Source: Tautonia plasticadhaerens (lineage in GTDB: Bacteria > Planctomycetota > Planctomycetia > Isosphaerales > Isosphaeraceae). Taken from it: a stretch of 64,000 nt of DNA. Position 1 is the stretch's first letter; each line of letters begins with the position of its first letter. The DNA is taken from the NCBI RefSeq assembly GCF_007752535.1, contig NZ_CP036426.1, forward strand, positions 4,092,001-4,156,000, in the 5' to 3' direction. A program made the translations under genes and the position numbers. Below are positions 1-7,751 of the stretch, piece after piece. Below the pieces are notes generated by a model. It saw nothing but the letters and a program-made list of their open reading frames with translations. It did no database searches and had not been told where the DNA came from.

Positions 1-307
1 CGGCGGCGGGGACGACGCCCAGCCTCGTCTCGGGGTCCCTGGATCGACTCACGCGGCCCTCCTTGCGGAGCACGTCGAGCGCCCGGTTGCGGCAGACGGT
101 GAACAGCCACTCGGCCAGGTGCGGCTCGACCCGTCCCCGGTCCTGCCCGCAGAGCTTCAGGAACGTCTCCTGCACGATGTCCCGGGCCGCCTCCACCTCG
201 CCGACGACCCGCACGGCGTAGCGCGTCAACGGCCCCTCGAACCGCTCCACGGCGGCCCGGATCCACCCGTCCCGGTCGGTCGCTGCCGAAGGGTCCCCGC
301 CCGCCAT
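1..307 (-). CDS. ECF RNA polymerase sigma factor (partial, 3' part outside window)
   Basis: Extracytoplasmic-function sigma factor cut by the left edge, so only the first 102 codons are present. The start is the ATG whose complement lies at 305-307. Residues about 20-55 carry the region 2.1-2.2 pattern (EAARDIVQETFLKL), which in this family contacts the core enzyme. Residues about 64-86 (LAEWLFTVCRNRALDVLRK) match region 2.3-2.4, which melts and reads the -10 element. Region 4 lies outside the window. No anti-sigma gene is visible on this side. The upstream neighbour is a divergent Ser/Thr kinase; a signalling link between the two is inference only. Confidence 0.9.
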   Translation of the reverse strand, partial: MAGGDPSAATDRDGWIRAAVERFEGPLTRYAVRVVGEVEAARDIVQETFLKLCGQDRGRVEPHLAEWLFTVCRNRALDVLRKEGRVSRSRDPETRLGVVPAA

Positions 308-380
308 CACCACCCCTCGTCCCCGGTCCGGCCTCCCGAGCCCCCCGCCACCAGGATAACGGACCCCGGCCGCCGATCTT

Positions 381-416
381 AGGGGGACGCCCCGGGGAAT
401 CCCCGGGGCGGGCGGG
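381..416. repeat. 36-bp hairpin repeat, copy 1
   Basis: First of two identical 36-bp copies (other at 545-580). Each holds a perfect palindromic stem, GCCCCGGGGA then TCCCCGGGGC around one central A, followed by a GGGCGGG tail. The copies lie 164 bp apart in the same orientation. Confidence 0.85.
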
Positions 417-435
417 CCGTGCCGGGGTGGCTGGC

Positions 436-493
436 GTCTCGTCCGCGAGACCCCGGTGCGATGGCCTCCCGGCCGGGGTCGCGCGGACGAGAC
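436..493. repeat. Inverted repeat, 21-nt arms, 16-nt loop
   Basis: Left arm 436-456 and right arm 473-493 are complementary over 21 nt with a single mismatch (arm begins GTCTCGTCCGCG and is answered by CGCGGACGAGAC). It lies centrally between the two 36-bp hairpin copies. It could be a transcription terminator, an operator or a REP-like element. Confidence 0.8.
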
Positions 494-544
494 CCCGGCC
501 ACCCACTCCCGGATTTTCACCGGCTTCTTCTTGCGCGACTCCTC

Positions 545-580
545 AGGGGGACGCCCCGGGGAATCCCCGGGGCGGGCGGG
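545..580. repeat. 36-bp hairpin repeat, copy 2
   Basis: Second exact copy of the 36-bp palindromic element at 381-416. Flanking bases are also partly alike (CTTA against CTCA before the repeat), which suggests duplication of a slightly longer unit. Confidence 0.85.
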
Positions 581-743
581 CGGGCGGGGGCCCGGCCCCG
601 CCGCTCCCCGCTTGATTCCGGGACGCGAGGGCTGCAACCATTGACCGACGCCCGACCGGCCCGTCGACCGTCGACCCGCCCGGGTATCCGGGCGTCCCGA
701 GCCCGATCCGACCCGATCGGCCGGAACTCCCCGAGACGACCGA

Positions 744-3554
744 ATGCCCGGATCCCACCGCTCGGACGAGCTGGAATTCGCCGCCCGGATGGTCCGGATC
801 GGTCGGCTCCGCCCCGACCAGTTCGCCGCCGCCTGCTCGGAGTGGTTGCATCGGCCCGACTCCTCGCTGGGGGAGCTGCTCCGGGCCCTCGGCTGGCCCC
901 CCCCGGACGGCTGGCCGATTCCCGGCTCGATCACCACCCAGCCCGACGGTCCGGGCCCTGATCGCCCGATTCCCCCGCCCCCCCCCGCCGGGGCCTCGAC
1001 CGAGACGGTCGACCCCCCCGACTCGATCGAGACGGTCGACCCCCTCGGCTCGACCCGTGCACTCGTCCCCCCCGGCCCGACCGGGCCGGTCGACCCCTCC
1101 GGCCCGACCGAGCTGTTCGACCCCTCGGGCTCGACCCGCCCGCTCGACCCCCCCGGCCAGGGCCCGACGACCGGCCCGGCCGCCGCCCCGGACCGCTACC
1201 ACCGGCTCGATCCGGTGGGGAAGGGGGGCCTCGGCCTGGTCTGGCGGGCGATCGACCGGCACCTCGGCCGGGAGGTCGCCCTGAAGGAGCCCCGGCCCGA
1301 CCGGCCCGTCGGCTCCTCCGGCTCGGCCCGGTTCCTGGAGGAGGCCCGGGTCACGGGGCAGCTCCAGCACCCCGGCATCGTCCCCCTCTTCGACCTCGTC
1401 GACGAGCCCGCCCTCGGCGGCCCCTTCTACACCATGCGGCTGGTCGAGGGCCGCACGCTCAAGCAGGCCGCCGTCGACTACCACGAGGGGCTCGGCGACG
1501 GCCGGGCCGGGCCCTCGGAGCTGGTCGGCCTGCTCACCGCCTTCGTCTCCGCCTGCCTGGCCGTCGCCTACGCCCACGCCCGGGGCGTCCTGCACCGGGA
1601 CCTCAAGGGGGCCAACGTCATCCTCGGCGACTTCGGCGAGGTCCACGTCCTGGACTGGGGCCTGGCCAAGCTGTCCGGCGGGTCCGACCCCGAGTCCGAG
1701 TCCGAGTCCGGCCGATCCCCCCTGGTCCTCGACCCCTCGCCCGACCGGGACGCCACCCTGGCCCATCAGGCCGTCGGCACCCCGGGCCTCATGGCCCCCG
1801 AGCAGACCGGCAGGCTGCCGGGCGCCCCCCCCCCGGATCACCGGACCGACGTCTACGGCCTCGGCGCCACCCTCTACGAGATCCTCACCGGCCGGGCCCC
1901 CTTCCACGCCCCGACCCAGGCCGAGGTCCTCCGGCTGGTCTGCGAGCAGCCCCCCGTCCCCCCCCGGCAGCACAACCCCGCCGCCCCCCCCGCGCTCCAG
2001 GCGGTCTGCCTGAAGGCCCTGGCCAAGGACCCGGCCGACCGCTACGGCTCCGCCGCCGAGCTGGCCGACGAGGTCCGCCGCTGGCTGGCCGACGAGCCCG
2101 TGCGAGCCTACCCCGAGCCCCCCTCCGCCCGGCTCTCCCGGTGGGGCCGCCGGCACCGATCGGCCGTCCTCGCCGCCGCCGTGGTCCTGGTCGCCGTGTC
2201 GCTCACCCTCGCCGCCGCCGCCGCGGTGATCTCCGGCAAGAACCGGGCGCTCGCCGTCGCCCGGGACGAGGCCCGGGAGGCCGCCGCCCTCGCCGTCCGG
2301 GAGCGGGACCTGGCCGAGGAGAACCTCGAATCGGCCCGCGACCTGGCCCTCGACATGCTCGGACTCTCCGAGGACGCCCTCGCCCAGACCCCCGGGGCCG
2401 CCTCCATCCGCAAGCGGCTCGTGGTGAGGGTCCTGCAAACCTTCCGCGCGCTGCACGACCGCCGCCCGGACGACCCCGGCATCCGCCGGGACCTGGCCGA
2501 GGTCCTCGCCGAGCTGGCCAAGGTCCGCCAGCTCCTCGACGAGCTGGTCCCCTCGACCGAGGACGCGTCGGCCTCGATCCGGCTGCTCGAAGGGCTCCTC
2601 GACGAGTCCCCCGGCACGGCCGAGGTCGAGAACCGCCTGGCCGAGCTGCTCCGCAACCAGTCCGACACCCTCCGCACCCTCGGCCGACTCCGGGAGGCGA
2701 GCGACGCCCTGGCCCGGGCCGCCGAGATCTCCCGGAGACGCCTGGGGGCCGGGCCCGACGACGACGGCCGCCGCACCCTGGGTTCCATCCGCTACGACCA
2801 GGCCGACCTGGAGGCCCGGAGGGGCCGGCTCGACGCCTCGCTGCGACTGGTCGACGAGGCCCTCGACCTGCTCCGGGCCCTCAACGACCGGCCCGACCCC
2901 CAGCCCGTCGACCCCATGCTCCTGGGCCTGGCCCTCGACCGGAGGGGGAGGACCCTGACCGGCCTCGATTGGCCCGAGGAGGCCGAGCGGGCCCTGGACG
3001 AGGGGATCGCCCACGCCCGGGCCTGGCTGGAGCGGACCGGCGGCAACAACAACCACCGCTGGATCCTCTCCCTCTGCCTCGACGCCCTCGCCCGGCTCCT
3101 CGCCCCGCAGCCCGGCCGGCGGGCCGAGGCCGAGGCCGCCGCCGTGGAGGCCGTCGAGCAGTGGCGGGCGAACGTCGAGTACGACGACGACCTCCCCCAC
3201 TACCGGGCCGGCCTGGCCGACGCCCTCGCCTTCCGGGGCGGGCTCCGCCTGGATGCCGGCGACCTCGACGCCGCCCGGCAGGACTTCGATGCCGCCCTCG
3301 GCCTGCTCTCCCGGCTGCTCCGGGAGTCCCCCGGGGTGCCCGCCTACCGGGGCCAGGCCGGCCGCCTCTTCGCCGGGCTCGGCCGCCTCTCCCTCCGGCG
3401 CGACGACCCCGAGCAGGCCGTCCGACGCCTGGAAGTCGCCGTCGCCTTCCTCCGGCTCGCCGTCGAGGGCAGCCCCGAGGACGACCTCGACCGCCGGAGC
3501 CTCGAATCGGCCCTCGATGCCCTCGAATCCGCCCGACGGCGACTCCCCCCCTGA
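744..3554 (+). CDS. Membrane Ser/Thr protein kinase with C-terminal TPR-like region
   Basis: A 936-residue eukaryotic-type Ser/Thr kinase. A helical N-terminal segment of about 60 residues is followed by a Pro-rich linker (about 60-150) with degenerate repeats of the type DPSGSTRPLDPPG. The kinase domain runs from about 152 to 455: Gly-rich loop GKGGLG 159-164, ATP lysine K181 (EVALKE), catalytic HRDLKGAN with D286, metal-binding DWG at 304-306 in place of DFG, and APE at 351-353. One transmembrane helix follows at about 473-497, then about 430 residues of alpha-helical tetratricopeptide-like repeats that would lie outside the cytoplasm. The start ATG has only a weak Shine-Dalgarno. It is divergent from an ECF sigma gene. 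Substrates cannot be told from sequence. Confidence 0.92.
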   Translation: MPGSHRSDELEFAARMVRIGRLRPDQFAAACSEWLHRPDSSLGELLRALGWPPPDGWPIPGSITTQPDGPGPDRPIPPPPPAGASTETVDPPDSIETVDPLGSTRALVPPGPTGPVDPSGPTELFDPSGSTRPLDPPGQGPTTGPAAAPDRYHRLDPVGKGGLGLVWRAIDRHLGREVALKEPRPDRPVGSSGSARFLEEARVTGQLQHPGIVPLFDLVDEPALGGPFYTMRLVEGRTLKQAAVDYHEGLGDGRAGPSELVGLLTAFVSACLAVAYAHARGVLHRDLKGANVILGDFGEVHVLDWGLAKLSGGSDPESESESGRSPLVLDPSPDRDATLAHQAVGTPGLMAPEQTGRLPGAPPPDHRTDVYGLGATLYEILTGRAPFHAPTQAEVLRLVCEQPPVPPRQHNPAAPPALQAVCLKALAKDPADRYGSAAELADEVRRWLADEPVRAYPEPPSARLSRWGRRHRSAVLAAAVVLVAVSLTLAAAAAVISGKNRALAVARDEAREAAALAVRERDLAEENLESARDLALDMLGLSEDALAQTPGAASIRKRLVVRVLQTFRALHDRRPDDPGIRRDLAEVLAELAKVRQLLDELVPSTEDASASIRLLEGLLDESPGTAEVENRLAELLRNQSDTLRTLGRLREASDALARAAEISRRRLGAGPDDDGRRTLGSIRYDQADLEARRGRLDASLRLVDEALDLLRALNDRPDPQPVDPMLLGLALDRRGRTLTGLDWPEEAERALDEGIAHARAWLERTGGNNNHRWILSLCLDALARLLAPQPGRRAEAEAAAVEAVEQWRANVEYDDDLPHYRAGLADALAFRGGLRLDAGDLDAARQDFDAALGLLSRLLRESPGVPAYRGQAGRLFAGLGRLSLRRDDPEQAVRRLEVAVAFLRLAVEGSPEDDLDRRSLESALDALESARRRLPP

Positions 3555-3615
3555 AGCGCCGGATGCGTCGCGATCGGGAGGGCCACGCGGCGGCACCCGT
3601 CCCGGAGGCTGCCGG

Positions 3616-3670
3616 GCGGGGGCCTCGGCGCGGGCCCCCGCCTCCCGAGGCCCGGCACCCGATGCCGGGC
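3616..3670. terminator. Two GC-rich hairpins between convergent genes
   Basis: Hairpin one has 9-bp arms (GCGGGGGCC at 3616-3624, GGCCCCCGC at 3633-3641). Hairpin two has 8-bp arms (GCCCGGCA at 3650-3657, TGCCGGGC at 3663-3670). They lie between the kinase stop and the stop of the opposing small gene, so they could end transcription from both sides. There is no T-run. Confidence 0.55.
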
Positions 3671-3732
3671 ACCACGGCCGACCGCCCCGAGGCGGCCGGC
3701 CGAAGGGGGGGGAGGCCCGGCGGGAGGGGCGA

Positions 3733-4179
3733 TCAGGGGCCGACCACCGCGCCCTCGAACGTCTTTACCTGGGCCTTGACCTGGATGGTCAGGCCACCCG
3801 TCGATTCGTGGTCGCGGCCCTTCCCTGAGTCGATGGTGCAGTCCCCATCGGCCTGGCCATCGATTCGAAGGACCAGCACGGCCGCGTTCGCCGCGAGGAC
3901 CGTGGCCGGGAAATTATTGCCGTCGTTGCAGCACGTCACGTCTCGGTCCGAGACGCCCGAGAACGACCCGTCGGTGAGCAGGACCGGGTTCGTGCCGTTG
4001 CCCCGCACCACCTTGCCGGTGAGTCGCCAGCCGGGCGGAGTCGCCGATGCCGCCACGGACTCGGGATACTCCCGGTCCGGCGTCGGCGTCTGCTTCGACG
4101 GCGCGGGGGGCGGCTCCTGGCCCCGAGGGGTCGGCGAGGCCCCCGACGACTCGGGGGTCTTTTCCTGCTCATCAGCCAT
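3733..4179 (-). CDS. Hypothetical protein, 148 residues
   Basis: I do not recognise this gene. I chose the ATG at 4177-4179 (MADEQEKTPESS), which has GGGAG about 7-10 nt upstream; the longer open frame before it has the composition of non-coding DNA. The first 60 residues are a hydrophilic Pro/Glu/Thr-rich segment with no signal peptide. Residues about 60-148 look like a small beta-rich domain, with TGKVVRGNGTNPVLLTDGSF, a vicinal Cys pair (DVTCCNDGNNF) and a strand-rich end (GGLTIQVKAQVKTFEGAVV). The lower GC and ordinary codon positions of the last 90 codons support real coding. It converges on the kinase and lies downstream of a repeat island. Confidence 0.65.
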   Translation of the reverse strand: MADEQEKTPESSGASPTPRGQEPPPAPSKQTPTPDREYPESVAASATPPGWRLTGKVVRGNGTNPVLLTDGSFSGVSDRDVTCCNDGNNFPATVLAANAAVLVLRIDGQADGDCTIDSGKGRDHESTGGLTIQVKAQVKTFEGAVVGP

Positions 4180-4553
4180 GAGGGGCTCCCGGGGCCTCGG
4201 CCCCATCATCCTCGTCCTGCCGTCGAGCCCATCCCGGTCCGGCCAACGCCGGCCCGGATCCCAGACCACCCGGCCCGGGGACTCGGCCCCGGACGCGGCC
4301 GCTCGGGCGCTCAACTCCCGATCTCGGGTCGACGGCGGCACTCACAACCACGCGATCACGACACGACGGACGCGGTCTACTTGAACACGGGCGGGATCCC
4401 GAGTCCAGCCCCCGGCCTCCCTCCCCGCCCGCTCCCCCGGCCCGGGCTCCGGGGTCGCCCGGGGGCCGCTCCGGCGGGAGGCCCGCCATTTCTTGTGACT
4501 GCCCGGCCCCGTTCCCTCGATACTCATGATGGGGCGATTGTCCGACCCCACAG

Positions 4554-4586
4554 CCCGACCCGACCCCGACCCGACCCCGACCCGAC
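4554..4586. repeat. Three perfect tandem copies of an 11-bp unit
   Basis: CCCGACCCGAC occurs three times without a mismatch at 4554-4564, 4565-4575 and 4576-4586. It lies in the repeat island, about 80 bp after the low-complexity start of that island. Confidence 0.85.
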
Positions 4587-4817
4587 CCGGAATCGTCCCT
4601 CACCCTCGGTCACCCCTCGGATGCGACACCCAGGACCCCGGCCGATCCCCCACCCGACGCCTCGCCCCCCGTCGCCCCCCCGGCGCACCGGGGCCGGATC
4701 CGCGCTCCCGACACCCCGGGCCGGTCGGCCCGTCCCGGCGCACCCGGGGCGCCCCGAGTGCGCACGGATCCCCGAGTTCGACGCCCGAGGCCCTCGATCG
4801 GCCTCGCGCCCGACGCC

Positions 4818-4920
4818 GCGAAACGAACCCAATCCGCGTCGCGAAACGAACCCATCCGCCCCCCGTCGGCCCGGCGAAACGAACCCAATGCGGGCGGGCT
4901 CGATTCCCGGAACGAACCCG
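4818..4920 (+). repeat. GCGAAACGAACCCA repeat cluster A (3 exact, 1 degenerate)
   Basis: Exact 14-nt cores at 4818-4831, 4841-4854 and 4874-4887 and a decayed copy (CCGGAACGAACCCG) at 4907-4920. Two of the exact copies continue with AAT after the core. Spacing is irregular (23, 33 and 33 nt), which argues against CRISPR. Confidence 0.85.
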
Positions 4921-5108
4921 GTCCATTCGATGCAACGTCTTTCGTGCAAGGAAAATCGCGGATCGGGACGCCACCTCGCTTGGCGCACCGGGCCGATTCC
5001 GGGGGCGCACCGGGCCGCCCCCCGGCCGCCGAGTCGGCCCTGGAATCGGGCCCGGACGCCCCCGGGATCGGACCCAGGCTCGGGCACGAACCGAAGCCGG
5101 GGCCCGTC

Positions 5109-5166
5109 GCGAAACGGACCCAATCCCGGACGGAGCGAACCCATCACCCGTCGCGAAACGAACCCA
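5109..5166 (+). repeat. GCGAAACGAACCCA repeat cluster B (1 exact, 2 degenerate)
   Basis: Copies at 5109-5122 (one substitution, ACGGACC), 5132-5143 (short degenerate GGAGCGAACCCA) and 5153-5166 (exact). The orientation is the same as in cluster A. The cluster ends 113 bp before a strong sigma70-type promoter. Confidence 0.8.
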
Positions 5167-5279
5167 ATGCCCCGGGCGGGACCGCCCCGACCCGGGCCCG
5201 ATCCGATCCCGGTCGGCCCGGCCGGAGAGAGGGGCCCCGTCTCGTCGGGGCGGGCCGATCGCGGCCGACCCGATTCCGA

Positions 5280-5308
5280 TTGACCGCCCTGGGGCTCTCT
5301 CCTATGAT
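5280..5308 (+). promoter_or_regulatory. Sigma70-type promoter TTGACC-N17-TATGAT
   Basis: The -35 hexamer TTGACC is at 5280-5285 and the -10 hexamer TATGAT at 5303-5308, with an ideal 17-nt spacer. The methyltransferase ATG is 67 nt downstream of the -10. This is the best housekeeping promoter in the window and probably serves the methyltransferase-phosphoesterase pair. Confidence 0.75.
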
Positions 5309-5375
5309 CGCCGCCCATTCCCCCCGGAGGATGCGGGGGGCTCGACGCGGGGCCAGGGAGGGAGGATCGCCGCCG

Positions 5376-6092
5376 ATGCGAGACCACAACAAGGCGTTCT
5401 GCCGACTCGTCGCCGAGACCTTCGACTGTCCCGGCCCGATCGTCGAGTTCGGCGCCTATCAGGTCGAGGGGCAGGAGGGGTACGCCGACCTCCGGGGCAT
5501 GTTCCCGGGCAAGCCGTTCCTCGGCTGCGACATGAGGCCCGGCCCCGGCGTCGACCGGGTCGAGGACGTCAGCGCCATGACCCTGGCCGACGAGTCGGCC
5601 GGCACCATCATCTGCCTGGAGACCTTCGAGCACGTCTTCGAGGTCCGTCGCGCCTTCGACGAGGTCTACCGGGTCCTCAAGCCCGGCGGCCTGTTCATCC
5701 TCACCTCCCCCTTCCACTTCAAGATCCACGGCTACCCCGACGACTACTGGCGGATGACCCCCTCGTGCCTGGCCCGGATGCTCGACTGCTACGCCCTCCG
5801 GGTGGTCGGCCAGCAGGGGCCGAGGAAGACGCCGCACACGGTCATGTCGCTGGGGATCAAGCACCCCGCCCCGGCCGACGCCGTCGACCGGGCCGACCGG
5901 CTCGTCGAGCGCTACCAGGGCTGGCTCAGGGGGGAGGAGGCGGCGATCCCGGCCCGGGACCGGGCCCGGCGGAAGCTGGCGATGCTCTACCGCTCCAAGG
6001 CCGAGCGGCTCCAGATCCGGGACGAGTTCGCGGTCGACTTCACCATCGACGGCCCGGCGGCCGAGGCCGTCGCCGTGGCCCGGGCCGGCTGA
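5376..6092 (+). CDS. Class I SAM-dependent methyltransferase
   Basis: A 238-residue Rossmann-type methyltransferase of the broad type-11 group. The SAM motif I region is IVEFGAYQVEG near residue 24. The motif II-III region is TIICLETFEHVFEVRRAF followed by VYRVLKPGGLFILTSPF, the usual post-motif strand. An aromatic HGYPDDYWRMTP follows, typical of methyltransferases found in glycan and polyketide clusters. The C-terminal 70 residues are Arg/Glu-rich and helical. The ATG at 5376 is preceded by AGGGAGGGAGG at 5355-5365. The next gene starts 15 nt after its stop, so the two are almost certainly co-transcribed from the 5280 promoter. Substrate unknown. Confidence 0.85.
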   Translation: MRDHNKAFCRLVAETFDCPGPIVEFGAYQVEGQEGYADLRGMFPGKPFLGCDMRPGPGVDRVEDVSAMTLADESAGTIICLETFEHVFEVRRAFDEVYRVLKPGGLFILTSPFHFKIHGYPDDYWRMTPSCLARMLDCYALRVVGQQGPRKTPHTVMSLGIKHPAPADAVDRADRLVERYQGWLRGEEAAIPARDRARRKLAMLYRSKAERLQIRDEFAVDFTIDGPAAEAVAVARAG

Positions 6093-6106
6093 CCCGAGGA
6101 GTCGCG

Positions 6107-7747
6107 ATGACGACGACCGCCACGACCGACCGCGTCCTGATCCTCGGCCTCGACGGCGCCACCTGGTCCGTGCTCGACCCGATGCGGGCCCGGGGGGCGA
6201 TGCCGAACCTCGACGCCCTGCTCTCCCGGTCGAGCCGGGGCACGCTCCGGTCGACCGAGCCGCCGATGACCGCCGCCGCCTGGGCGACGATGCAGACCGG
6301 CTGCGACCCGGCCGACCACGGCATCTTCGACCACCGCTACTTCGACCCCGCCGCCGGCCTGATGCGGGTGAACCACTCCGGCCGGTTCCGGGTGCCGACC
6401 CTCTGGCACCTGCTCGACCGCGCCGGCCGGTCGGTCGTCAGCCTGAACCTGCCGGGCACGTATCCCGCGCCCGAGGTCCGGGGCATCGTCGTCTCCGGGA
6501 TGGACGCCCCCCACCTGGAGGCCGCCCTCTCGGGCGCCCCGGCCGACTTCGCCGAGGCCCTCCGCCGGGAGGCCCCGAGGTACTCCCTGAAGTACCAGTG
6601 GAAGCGGGTCCCCGAGTCGCTCGACGAGCTGGAGGCCAACGCCGAGGCCACCGTCGAGGGCTTCCTCGGCCGGGCCGACGGGGCGATCGTCGCCGACCGG
6701 ATGGCGCCCGACTGGTCGGCCCTGCTCGTGCAGTTCCAGAACCTCGACCCGTTCCAGCACCGCGCCTGGCGATACCTGGACGTGGACGAGACGGGGATCG
6801 CCGAGCCGAAGTGGAACGTCGCCGCCGCCGGGGTCCTCCGGGGCCTCGACCGCGCCATCGGCCGGCTCTGCGAGCTGGCCGACCGCCGGGGCGCGGCCGT
6901 GCTCTGCGTCAGCGACCACGGCTTCGGCCCCTGCCTGGGGAGGGTCCACGTCAACCGGATCTTGCTCGATCGCGGGCTGATCAAATTGCCCGGCGTCGCC
7001 GGCCGGATCCGGCGAAGGGCCACCCAGGCCGCCGACCGCCTCCGACTCTGGGGGGACAAGCGGAAGGATCCGAAGGCGAGGGGCGCCTCGTTCCACGCCT
7101 CGATCGCCGCGACCTTCCCGTTCGACTGGTCGAGGACGGTGGCCTTCGCCCCCCACCAGGACTGCGGGGCGATGGTCTACATCCCCCGGGACGGCGCGGC
7201 GGGTGGCCCCTTGCCCTCGAACCCCCGGCAGGTCGACGAGGTCCGCGCGCAGGCCCGGGAGGCGCTCGCCTCGGCGAACCACCCCGAGACGGGGGAGCCG
7301 CTCTTCCCGAAGGTCATCGACCTGGGGGGCGACTACGGCCTGGACCCGAGCGAGTCCGGCTACCCCGACCTCGTGGCCCTGCCCGACCGCCGCTACTGGG
7401 TCCGCACCAAGCTGACCGCCGACCGCTCCTGGGTCGCCGCCGACCCGTCGCTGCCCGGCACGCACCGGCCCGAGGGGATCGTCTCCCTGGCGGCCCCCGG
7501 CTTCGGGCCGGATCGGGCGATCGACGCCGCCTTGAAGGACGTGACCCCCTCGGTCCTCGCCCTGCTCGGCGAGCCGATCCCGGGGCACGTCCGGGGCGTC
7601 CCCTTCGCCGGGCTCGGCGGCCGGGCGACCCGGGCCGACTCCGGGTCGGGCCCGGTCCGGCCGCCGCACGGCAACGCCTTCGACTTCGACCCGGAGGACG
7701 AGGCTATCGTCGAGCAGCGGCTCATCGACCTCGGCTACCTCGGCTGA
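6107..7747 (+). CDS. Alkaline-phosphatase-superfamily phosphodiesterase/nucleotide pyrophosphatase
   Basis: 546 residues of the type I phosphodiesterase/nucleotide pyrophosphatase family, two-metal hydrolases of phosphodiesters or phosphonates. Metal and nucleophile signatures are visible: D16 in LILGLDGATW, probable nucleophile T55 in PPMTAAAW, DHGIFDH at 70-76, and the SDHGFGP metal motif with D270-H271. No signal peptide is seen, so a cytoplasmic enzyme is likely, as for relatives that act on nucleotides or nucleotide sugars. The ATG at 6107 has GAGGAG just upstream and lies 15 nt after the methyltransferase stop. A perfect 10-bp hairpin starts 9 nt after the stop, inside the end of the converging gene. 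Confidence 0.88.
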   Translation: MTTTATTDRVLILGLDGATWSVLDPMRARGAMPNLDALLSRSSRGTLRSTEPPMTAAAWATMQTGCDPADHGIFDHRYFDPAAGLMRVNHSGRFRVPTLWHLLDRAGRSVVSLNLPGTYPAPEVRGIVVSGMDAPHLEAALSGAPADFAEALRREAPRYSLKYQWKRVPESLDELEANAEATVEGFLGRADGAIVADRMAPDWSALLVQFQNLDPFQHRAWRYLDVDETGIAEPKWNVAAAGVLRGLDRAIGRLCELADRRGAAVLCVSDHGFGPCLGRVHVNRILLDRGLIKLPGVAGRIRRRATQAADRLRLWGDKRKDPKARGASFHASIAATFPFDWSRTVAFAPHQDCGAMVYIPRDGAAGGPLPSNPRQVDEVRAQAREALASANHPETGEPLFPKVIDLGGDYGLDPSESGYPDLVALPDRRYWVRTKLTADRSWVAADPSLPGTHRPEGIVSLAAPGFGPDRAIDAALKDVTPSVLALLGEPIPGHVRGVPFAGLGGRATRADSGSGPVRPPHGNAFDFDPEDEAIVEQRLIDLGYLG

Positions 7748-7751
7748 TCGA

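Larger units (their letters stand above)
308..743. other. Divergent intergenic region with duplicated hairpin cassette
   Basis: This gap separates the divergent starts of the sigma factor and the kinase. I see no gene in it: the open frames are GC-rich shadows without ribosome binding sites. It holds two copies of a 36-bp palindromic repeat flanking a separate 21-bp-arm inverted repeat, listed individually. No clear sigma70-type promoter could be placed. Confidence 0.6.
4180..5279. repeat. 1.1-kb non-coding island of degenerate interspersed repeats
   Basis: No credible gene lies here. All frames are open over long stretches, but no ribosome binding site or domain appears and the reading frames only echo DNA repeats. 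It contains an 11-bp tandem repeat (4554-4586) and at least seven copies, exact or degenerate, of GCGAAACGAACCCA in two clusters (4818-4920 and 5109-5166). Around 4921-4965 there is a lower-GC patch. Translated, the repeats give NEPN, ETNP and KRTQ strings, which could be mis-called as small hypothetical proteins. Confidence 0.7.

Noticed and set aside
543-3596. 1017-codon open frame antisense to the kinase
   Set aside because: Gly/Val/Pro/Leu-rich shadow of a GC-rich gene; no domain, no ribosome binding site, and the opposite strand has a complete kinase.
4818-5166. Possible CRISPR array
   Set aside because: Repeat core only 14 nt, irregular spacing, decayed copies, no cas genes.
4381-5375. 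Open frames in three phases through the repeat island with NEPN/ETNP strings
   Set aside because: They follow the DNA repeat in whichever phase it falls and have no start signals, so they are repeat translations and not proteins.
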